Shown: positions 26,265 through 32,044 of the stretch, piece by piece | How positions within the stretch are numbered: position 1 is the first letter of the stretch | How the letters are laid out: each line of letters begins with the position of its first letter | Assembly: GCA_026005175.1 (NCBI GenBank) | Contig: BPKO01000003.1 | Span: forward strand, 248,001 to 312,000 | Direction: 5' to 3' | Origin: Candidatus Tectimicrobiota bacterium | Lineage (GTDB): Bacteria > Tectomicrobia > Entotheonellia > Entotheonellales > Entotheonellaceae | Length of the DNA stretch: 64,000 nt | The notes under the pieces: generated by a model | Databases searched by the model: none | Seen by the model: only the letters and a program-made list of their open reading frames with translations | What the model was told of the DNA's origin: nothing | Made by a program: the position numbers and the translations under genes

Positions 26265-27203
26265 CTACTTGCCGGCAGGATGGGGCACCAGCAGGCGCAG
26301 CTGGCCGGCCACCTCGACCTCGTAGCGCGCCTGCACCGGGATGAGATCGCCGTCGGTCTCAAAGCCACACGGCGTCTCGGGCAGCACCTCGAGCCGCGCG
26401 GCCCGGAAGGTGGTGGTGTTGCGCGACAGGTCGTACTGCCCGGTAAGGATGACGGTAAACAGCAGCGGGTAAGCAAAGCGCGGCGCTTCGTGCACCAGCT
26501 TGACGTCAAAAAGGCCATCGTCGCTTACCGCGTCGGGGGCCATGCGCAAGATAGAACCATAGTGCGAGGTGTTGAGCAGCGCCCCGACGATGTAACGCTG
26601 CAAGGGCAAGGTGTGCTCGCGCCCGGCGCCGTCGGTGTAGCGCAAGCGCACGGGCCAGGGGGTGAAGCCGAGGTGGCGCAGAGCATCGTAGGTCCAGCCC
26701 ACCAGGGAGCGGGTTACGCGGCGGGCAATAAGGTAAGCAAAAAGGCCAAAGCTGGCGTTGATGAAGTAAAAGCGCCGGTTGATCACCCCCACGTCGAGGC
26801 GTACGGTGTGGCCCTGGCGGATGGTGAGCAGCGCTTTTTCGGCTTCCCGCTCCAGGCCAAAAGAACGCACCAGGTTGTTCCCCGTGCCGTACGGAATGAC
26901 CCCCAGGGGCACCTGCCGGTACAGGCCGCTGCGCATCAGCGCCGTGGCCACCAGGTTCACCGTGCCGTCGCCGCCCACCGCCACCACCGCCTCGACGCCG
27001 GCGCTGAGGCGCGCAAAGTCGGCGACCTCGTAGCCCGTCTCCTCCGCCGCGCTGGGCACGGTATGGGTGACGCGAATGGTGGCCGCAGGCAGGATACGGC
27101 GCGCGTCGCGCACGATCGCCGCTTCTGCTTCCGGGCGACACCGCTTGGCCTGAGGGTTGAAGACAAACAGGTAACTGGCCACGGCTTCTCTCCACCTTGC
27201 CAT
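26265..27203 (-). CDS. Diacylglycerol kinase family lipid kinase (DagK/YegS type)
   Basis: The 312-residue product belongs to the DAGK catalytic-domain family, which phosphorylates diacylglycerol, sphingosine-like lipids or related lipids with ATP. It opens with YLFVFNPQA, has the glycine-rich AVGGDGTVNLVATALM near residue 76 and LGVIPYGTGNNLVRSFGL near residue 100, and a C-terminal beta-rich domain with SDDGLFDVKLVHEA. The ATG at 27203 adds seven residues before the conserved start; a GTG just inside is an alternative. It lies divergent to the gene at 27299. The exact lipid is unknown. Confidence 0.88.
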   Translation of the reverse strand: MARWREAVASYLFVFNPQAKRCRPEAEAAIVRDARRILPAATIRVTHTVPSAAEETGYEVADFARLSAGVEAVVAVGGDGTVNLVATALMRSGLYRQVPLGVIPYGTGNNLVRSFGLEREAEKALLTIRQGHTVRLDVGVINRRFYFINASFGLFAYLIARRVTRSLVGWTYDALRHLGFTPWPVRLRYTDGAGREHTLPLQRYIVGALLNTSHYGSILRMAPDAVSDDGLFDVKLVHEAPRFAYPLLFTVILTGQYDLSRNTTTFRAARLEVLPETPCGFETDGDLIPVQARYEVEVAGQLRLLVPHPAGK

Positions 27204-27210
27204 ACCGACC

Positions 27211-27239
27211 TTGCCATGCCCTTGCGCGGGCAGTATTTA
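27211..27239 (+). promoter_or_regulatory. Predicted promoter of the secreted protein at 27299
   Basis: TTGCCA at 27211-27216 and TATTTA at 27234-27239 have a 17-base spacer, in the short gap divergent from the lipid kinase gene. Confidence 0.4.
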
Positions 27240-27298
27240 TAGCAAGCGCTTTGTCAACGTGCAACAATCCGCTTGCCAGGCGCGAGAGGGGAAACCCA

Positions 27299-27796
27299 AT
27301 GCGGCGACCCGGCACGCTCCTGCTCCTCTGGGTGCTGGGGCTGCAGACGCCGGCCGCCTGGGGACAGGAAGCGCTGCAAGCCTACTTGCAAGCTGCCGGC
27401 ACGCTGCTGGCCACCTACGTGCAAGAGCAGCAGGCCTGGAACCGCTACTTTACCCACGTGGCCCCGCAGCAAAAAGTGCGCGAGCAGATCGCCCCGCAGC
27501 AGGCCTACCGCCGCTTCCTGAGCGACGTCCTGGCGCGCTGGCGCCAGCTGCCTGTGGTTCCCTCCTGCCGGGAAACGCATACCCTCTACGAGCTGGCCCT
27601 GCTCTGCTACGGCGTGGCCGCCGACTTTCGCCTAGCCCTGCTCTACAGCCGCGCTGCCTGGCTTGCGCCCGCCGAGCTTACTTCCTTCAGCGAGGCGCGC
27701 GCCCGCCACTACACCACCCTGGGCGACGCTTACTTCAAGCAGGCCGCCGCCACCGCGCAGGCGCAGGGCTGCGTGCCTATTCCGCCCCGGCCATAA
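27299..27796 (+). CDS. Hypothetical secreted protein
   Basis: The 165-residue protein has a clear signal peptide (MRRPGTLLLLWVLGLQTPAA, cleavage before QEALQ or so) and a mature part that is mainly helical, with Tyr/Phe-rich helices (YVQEQQAWNRYFTHV, TLYELALLCYGVAADFRLAL) and two Cys near the middle that could form a disulfide. The ATG at 27299 has a GAGAGGGG site; a longer frame opening at 27197 overlaps the divergent kinase start and is not favoured. Its 3' end overlaps the convergent cytochrome b gene by 20 bases. No family is recognised. Confidence 0.6.
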   Translation: MRRPGTLLLLWVLGLQTPAAWGQEALQAYLQAAGTLLATYVQEQQAWNRYFTHVAPQQKVREQIAPQQAYRRFLSDVLARWRQLPVVPSCRETHTLYELALLCYGVAADFRLALLYSRAAWLAPAELTSFSEARARHYTTLGDAYFKQAAATAQAQGCVPIPPRP

Positions 27797-28583
27797 GGGA
27801 CCAGAGCACCAGCAGCCAGAGCAGCCAGCAGAGGGCCACCGGCAGCCATCCCAGCCAGCGCCCCAGGCGCACCAGCCACCGCGGCGGCGGCGCGGCGCGC
27901 AGGGGCGCCAGGCGCCCGCTCTGCTGCAAGCGCGCGTAGTAGCGCGCGTGCTCGCGGCGCAGGGCCGCTTCTTCCACCCGCCCGGTGAACATCGCCAGGT
28001 CGGCGGGAAACTTGCCCGGGCGCAGGTGGGCGTGGAAAAAGTGAAAGACGCTGATCACCCCCAGCGCCAGCACCGCTTCGTGGCCATGCAGGCGCAGGCT
28101 CACCGTCACCGCCCAGCCCGGCAGCCACCGCGTCACCAGCGGCGCCAGCCACACCACCAGGCCGCTGCTGCCCATCCCCACCAGGCCCAGCATCGCCGCC
28201 CAGTAGTCGAACTTCTGCCAGTACGTCCAGCGCTCGAAAGCCGGCGGCGGCGCCTGGCCCAGGAGCCAGCGCAGGTGCTGCCAGAGGTCGTGCCCGTCAC
28301 GCCGCTGCGGCAACAGCGAGTCGGGACCGCGCGGCAGCCCCGGGCGGCGCCCCAGCAGGTAAAGAAGCGTGGCAACGTGGGCCACGGCGCAGCCCCCCAG
28401 CAGCAAGGCGGCCCCGCGGTGCAGCCACCGCAGGGTGGCCACCCCGCCCAGCAGGGTGCAGAGGGTGGCCGCCCAGGGCTGGGCGCTAAAGCGCAGCGGC
28501 AGGCCGGTAAGCGCCGCTACGACAAAGCCAGTGAAGAGGGCGGCGTGCAGGCTGCGCTGCCAGCGCGAAAAGCGCCAGTACAT
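27777..28583 (-). CDS. Cytochrome b561-family membrane subunit
   Basis: The 268-residue integral membrane protein resembles the b-type subunits of formate dehydrogenase and Ni-Fe hydrogenase that pass electrons between quinone and c-type haems. It has about five TM helices, with candidate haem-ligand His residues in WQRSLHAALF, LRWLHRGAAL, RLHGHEAVLAL and VFHFFHAHLRPGKFP. The last motif before the HLRPGKFPAD loop is typical. It ends the operon of HEAT lipoprotein, cytochrome c and heptahaem cytochrome, and starts 3 bases after the heptahaem gene. The C-terminal 60 residues are Arg/Pro-rich and then form one more TM helix. A role as quinol dehydrogenase subunit is inferred. Confidence 0.8.
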   Translation of the reverse strand: MYWRFSRWQRSLHAALFTGFVVAALTGLPLRFSAQPWAATLCTLLGGVATLRWLHRGAALLLGGCAVAHVATLLYLLGRRPGLPRGPDSLLPQRRDGHDLWQHLRWLLGQAPPPAFERWTYWQKFDYWAAMLGLVGMGSSGLVVWLAPLVTRWLPGWAVTVSLRLHGHEAVLALGVISVFHFFHAHLRPGKFPADLAMFTGRVEEAALRREHARYYARLQQSGRLAPLRAAPPPRWLVRLGRWLGWLPVALCWLLWLLVLWSLMAGAE

Positions 28584-28586
28584 GCC

Positions 28587-29399
28587 TTACTCCCCGCGCC
28601 ACAGGCGCCATCCCCACAAGGCGCTGTGCAGGCCCAGAGCGGCCAGCAGCAGCCCCAGCACCGCGGTGCTGGCGCGCTGCAGCGCCGTCCACAGCGGGTA
28701 CGGGCTAGGGTTGTGCCACTGCGGGTGGGCAATGTAGCGGAAAAAGGGCGCTGCCACCCCCGGATGGCAGCGGCCACACGTCTGCGGCAGCCGCTCTGGA
28801 GCCAGGAACGAGGCAGGATGCGGCGGCGACACCACCTCGTGGTAGCCGTGGCAGTCGGCGCAAGTGGGCACGGCGGTGGTCACCGGCCCCAGCGCCGCCA
28901 GCTGGCCGTGCAGCGTCTGGCGGTAGCTCGCCAGCCACTCTTCGTGGCAGCTGCTACACAGGGCGATGCTCTGCCGCCGGTGCCAGGGATCGGCCGCCCG
29001 CGGGGTGTCGCGCCGCGAGTGCTCGCCGCGGTGGCAGTCCTTGCAGCTCGGCGGCCGCTGCTGCCGCTCGCGCATGAAGCGCAGGTGCTGGCTGCGCGCA
29101 ATCTCTGCCGCCACCCGGTCGTGGCATGAAGTCACGCAGTCCACCGGCTCCAGCTCCGGCGCGTGCATGCCGTGGACGCCTTCGAGGTCAAGGTGGCAGT
29201 CGAGGCAGGGGAAAGTGCCGTGCGCCGACTGCCGGAAGCGCGCCACGTCGACAAGCATCGACACCCGCTCGCCGCTTTCCTCGTCGATTTTCTCAAGCTT
29301 GCTGAGCTTCTCGCGCCGCGCGTGGCAGGCCAGGCACTCGCGATTTTCCTGCGCCGCGGCTGCCGCGGCAAGGAGCAAAAGCACGAGCAGCACCCTCAC
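28587..29399 (-). CDS. Membrane-anchored multihaem cytochrome c (seven motifs)
   Basis: The 270-residue protein has a signal peptide (VLLVLLLLAAAAAAQ), then seven haem-binding motifs: CLACH, CLDCH, CVTSCH (one residue longer than standard), CKDCH, CSSCH, CADCH and CGRCH. A C-terminal TM helix (ALQRASTAVLGLLLAALGLHS) anchors it in the inner membrane with the haem domain in the periplasm. It starts with GTG and overlaps the preceding cytochrome gene by 4 bases; the cytochrome b gene follows after 3 bases. A multihaem c with a partner b subunit resembles quinol-oxidising modules such as the Geobacter Cbc complexes, a comparison and not an identification. Confidence 0.87.
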   Translation of the reverse strand: MRVLLVLLLLAAAAAAQENRECLACHARREKLSKLEKIDEESGERVSMLVDVARFRQSAHGTFPCLDCHLDLEGVHGMHAPELEPVDCVTSCHDRVAAEIARSQHLRFMRERQQRPPSCKDCHRGEHSRRDTPRAADPWHRRQSIALCSSCHEEWLASYRQTLHGQLAALGPVTTAVPTCADCHGYHEVVSPPHPASFLAPERLPQTCGRCHPGVAAPFFRYIAHPQWHNPSPYPLWTALQRASTAVLGLLLAALGLHSALWGWRLWRGE

Positions 29400-30037
29400 G
29401 GCACGAGCGGTCCTCGAATGGGCACGCGCAGGCGCGCGTCAACCGCGTCGTCGTCGGCGTGGGTGATCAGCTTGTAGTACTTCACAAAGTCAAACACCTT
29501 GTCGCTGCGCGGGCATTTTTTGGGCGCCGTGCGGCTCTCCCAGTGGCAGCGCAGGCAGACGTCCTTGACGTCGAGGTTCACCCCGGGCACCACCAGCCCC
29601 TGCTGCATGGAAAGCACGCGGGCCTGCTCGGGATCGCGGTTGTAGAGGTTTTTGAGGCGCCGGCGGCGGTAGCGTTCTCCCGGGCCGTGGCAAGCCTCGC
29701 ACTGCACGTTTTCGAGGTAGGGCTTGTCGTCTTTGATGGGCAAGCCGTACGCGGTGGCGTGGCACTGCAGACACTTGGGGTTCTGGCGCTCGGCCCCTTT
29801 GAGCCGCTGCATGGCCTTGTGGTGGCCGCGCTCTTCTTCTTTCCACTTGCGGCCTTCGAGCTCCAGCAGGTGACAGTTGCAGCCCTCGATGCCCACGTAG
29901 CGAAACTTCCCGGCGTCATAGGGCACAAAGGGGTACGGCAAGGAGGTGCGGCGCGTGGCCAGCGCCTGCGGCCACAGGGAGGCCGGCAGCGCCAGCAGCG
30001 CGGCCAAAAGCCCGAGGCAGCGCCAGCGCTTAGCCAC
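29396..30037 (-). CDS. Cytochrome c554-like multihaem protein
   Basis: The 213-residue secreted protein has a signal peptide (LLAALLALPASLWPQALA), then YVGIEGCNCH, PKCLQCHATAYG, VQCEACHGPGERY and DVCLRCHWESR. The order and spacing match the cytochrome c554/c-prime family, where the first motif is normally YVGx(3)CxxCH. Here that motif is C-N-C-H, one residue short, so the first haem site is non-standard. The start is a GTG at 30037 that overlaps the HEAT gene stop (GTGGCTAA). It lies second in the four-gene redox operon. Confidence 0.82.
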   Translation of the reverse strand: MAKRWRCLGLLAALLALPASLWPQALATRRTSLPYPFVPYDAGKFRYVGIEGCNCHLLELEGRKWKEEERGHHKAMQRLKGAERQNPKCLQCHATAYGLPIKDDKPYLENVQCEACHGPGERYRRRRLKNLYNRDPEQARVLSMQQGLVVPGVNLDVKDVCLRCHWESRTAPKKCPRSDKVFDFVKYYKLITHADDDAVDARLRVPIRGPLVP

Positions 30038-30476
30038 CGCCGGCCGCCTCCAGGCGCTGCAAGGCAGTGACAATGCCCTGCCGCACCGCCGCGTCGGCTT
30101 CGCGCGGCCAGGCCTCCTGCAAGGCAGCACGCGCCTGCGCTCCTCCCAGCATGGCCAGGGCATAAGCGGCTTCCTCGCGCACCAGCGGCTCGGGGTCCTC
30201 GCGCAGGGCGCGGGCCAGCGGCGCCAGCGCCCGCCGGTCGCCAAGCCAGCCCAGCGTGGTGGCCGCTTTCTTGCGCAAATAGACGAGGGGATCGTGGTGC
30301 AGGAGGCGCACCACTTCGTCCAGCAGCGCCCGCTCCCCGCGGCGGGCCACGGCAAACAGGGCGCGACGGCGCACCTCGGGGTCGGGGCTGCGCAGCGCCG
30401 CCTTGAGCGCCTGCGGCGCCGGGGCGCAGCCGGCCAGGAAGACCAACACGAGGAGCAACAGCCCACCGCGGCGCAT
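30030..30476 (-). CDS. HEAT-repeat lipoprotein
   Basis: This 148-residue protein has a lipoprotein signal (GLLLLVLVFLAGC, Cys17) and then four or so HEAT/PBS-lyase-type helical repeats: DPEVRRRALFAVARRGERAL, YLRKKAATTLGWLGDRRAL, EPLVREEAAYALAMLGGAQA, DAAVRQGIVTALQRLEAA. Such repeats usually serve as protein-binding scaffolds. It heads the cytochrome operon and would sit in the periplasm, tethered to a membrane. The promoter's -10 box ends only about 10 bases upstream of the ATG at 30476, so the mRNA may be nearly leaderless; the ATG at 30491 would lie inside the -10 box. Confidence 0.8.
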   Translation of the reverse strand: MRRGGLLLLVLVFLAGCAPAPQALKAALRSPDPEVRRRALFAVARRGERALLDEVVRLLHHDPLVYLRKKAATTLGWLGDRRALAPLARALREDPEPLVREEAAYALAMLGGAQARAALQEAWPREADAAVRQGIVTALQRLEAAGGG

Positions 30477-30486
30477 GGCAGCAGGG

Positions 30487-30516
30487 AGCATAGCGCGCCG
30501 CGCCGCCGCGCGTCAA
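30487..30516 (-). promoter_or_regulatory. Predicted promoter of the cytochrome operon
   Basis: On the minus strand TTGACG (30516-30511) and TATGCT (30492-30487) are 18 bases apart. Transcription would begin at about 30480, a few bases before the ATG at 30476. Confidence 0.4.
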
Positions 30517-30540
30517 AAGGAAAATGGCCCCATTTCCTTT
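30515..30540. repeat. AT-rich imperfect inverted repeat
   Basis: AAAGGAAAATGG and CCATTTCCTTT form a stem of 11 pairs with one bulged A around a CC centre. The AAAATGG/CCATTT core resembles the repeat pair at 35941-36048, so it may be a degenerate relative. It overlaps the -35 box of the cytochrome operon. Confidence 0.35.
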
Positions 30541-30640
30541 GTTTTCACACGCACTTGCGCTGCCGCAGCGCCTTTGCCGAGGGACCAACGCCGCGCATCC
30601 TACGCTCGTCCTTAGTCCCTGCGCCCCACCTTGAGAAAAT

Positions 30641-30671
30641 CCTTGTCCGACAAGGGAAAAACGGGTACATA
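30641..30671 (+). promoter_or_regulatory. Predicted promoter with an overlapping palindrome, upstream of the ligand-binding protein
   Basis: CCTTGTC-C-GACAAGG (30641-30655) is a perfect 7-bp inverted repeat. It overlaps the -35 TTGTCC (30643-30648), which is followed at 17 bases by TACATA (30666-30671). A repressor bound to the palindrome would block RNA polymerase. The gene start is at 30714. Confidence 0.4.
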
Positions 30672-30713
30672 GCGTGAGGGCGCAGTCAGACAAGCCGTGT
30701 GGGGAGGGCCTCT

Positions 30714-32027
30714 ATGCCGCGCAAGGGACTGATCGGCTTGATGGTGCTGAGCTGGCTGGTGGGCGCCGCGCTGCCGGTAGCGCCGGCGCCGGGGGTCACC
30801 GACGACGCCGTCACCCTGGGCAGCACGCTCCTGCTCAGCGGCCCCCATGCCTGGTGGGGACAGGGAGTACGTCTTGGCCTGCGCACCGCATTTGAGGCGG
30901 CAAACGCCGCAGGCGGCGTGCACGGCCGCCGCCTGCGGGTGATTTTTTACGACGACCAGTTCCACCCGCCGTACGCGCGCGCCAACGTGCAGCGCCTGCT
31001 GCACCAGGACGGCGTTTTTGCCCTGGTGGCGGTAGGTGGTACCGCCACCAACGAAGCCATTTTTGAAGACGTGGTGCGGGAAGGGGTGCCCAACGTGGGG
31101 CTGATCAGCCACGCCCACCGCTTCGTCTCCCCGCCCACGCGCACCCACTTTACCCTGCAGCCTTCGTACTTCCAGCAGGCCATGGGGGCGGTGGACTACC
31201 TGGTGCAGCGCCGCGGGCTCACGCAAGGCATTGCAGTGCTTTACGAAAACAACGCCTTTGGCAAAGAAGTGCTGGCGGCGGTACAGGCGCGGCTGGCGCA
31301 GTACGGCCTGGAACTGGCGGCAGCGGCGGGCTTTGCCCGCGGCGCGTTTGACGTCCTGGCGCCGGTGCTGGCCCTCTCTCAGGCCGGGGCGCAGGCGGTG
31401 ATCCTGGCCACCGTGGCGCGCAACCTGGGGCGAATCCTGATCGAAGCGCGGGCCCTGCGCTTTTCCCCCCTGTGGGTGGGGCTGAGCAACCTGGCACGCC
31501 GCGAGGTCTCGGAGCTGGCCGACGCCAACTTCGACGCCGAGCTGGTGGTGGCCACCCCCTTCATGGACCCCGCGGCCCAGACGCCGGGAATGGTGGAATT
31601 TCGCCGCCTGCTCGCGCGCTTCTCCCCCGGCCACCTGCCCCAGGAGCCGGAGCTACACGGCTACGCCACCGGACGCGTGGTGGTGGCGGCGCTGCAGCGC
31701 GCCGGCCGCGCCCTGACGCGCCCGGGGTTCCTGGCGGCGCTAGAGACGTTGACAGACTTTGATGCGGGGACGACGCCGCCGCTGACGTTTTCGCCGACAC
31801 GCCACTACGGCTCGACGGCCATTCGCTTCATCCGCCCCTACTTGCTGCGCTGGCAGCCGGTGAGCGGCTGGCAGGAAGTGCCCGAAGAAGTGGCGCCGCT
31901 GCCCGGCCGCGTGGCCTTGCAGCGCCCTGCCCGGCCACAGCCGGCGGCGGTACAGGTGTCGCTGCCCGAGCTGCTGCGCCGGCCGCCGGACCTGCGGCCG
32001 GTGCCGCCGCCGCCTTCGGGAGACTGA
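30714..32027 (+). CDS. Periplasmic ligand-binding protein, branched-chain amino acid (LivK) family
   Basis: The 437-residue protein has a signal peptide (GLIGLMVLSWLVGAALPVAP) and the type I periplasmic-binding fold of the LivJ/LivK family: DDAVTLGSTLLLSGPHAWWG, FEAANAAGGVHGRRLRVIFY, VFALVAVGGTATNEAI, IAVLYENNAFGKEVL and AQAVILATVARNLGRILIEA. The last 55 residues are Pro-rich and unlike the family. A GGGGAGGGCC site precedes the ATG. No Liv permease or ATPase is adjacent. Its partner 17 bases downstream is a beta-propeller/dihaem cytochrome, so it may serve that protein instead of an importer. Confidence 0.85.
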   Translation: MPRKGLIGLMVLSWLVGAALPVAPAPGVTDDAVTLGSTLLLSGPHAWWGQGVRLGLRTAFEAANAAGGVHGRRLRVIFYDDQFHPPYARANVQRLLHQDGVFALVAVGGTATNEAIFEDVVREGVPNVGLISHAHRFVSPPTRTHFTLQPSYFQQAMGAVDYLVQRRGLTQGIAVLYENNAFGKEVLAAVQARLAQYGLELAAAAGFARGAFDVLAPVLALSQAGAQAVILATVARNLGRILIEARALRFSPLWVGLSNLARREVSELADANFDAELVVATPFMDPAAQTPGMVEFRRLLARFSPGHLPQEPELHGYATGRVVVAALQRAGRALTRPGFLAALETLTDFDAGTTPPLTFSPTRHYGSTAIRFIRPYLLRWQPVSGWQEVPEEVAPLPGRVALQRPARPQPAAVQVSLPELLRRPPDLRPVPPPPSGD

Positions 32028-32044
32028 GAGAAGGAGCCCTTGGG

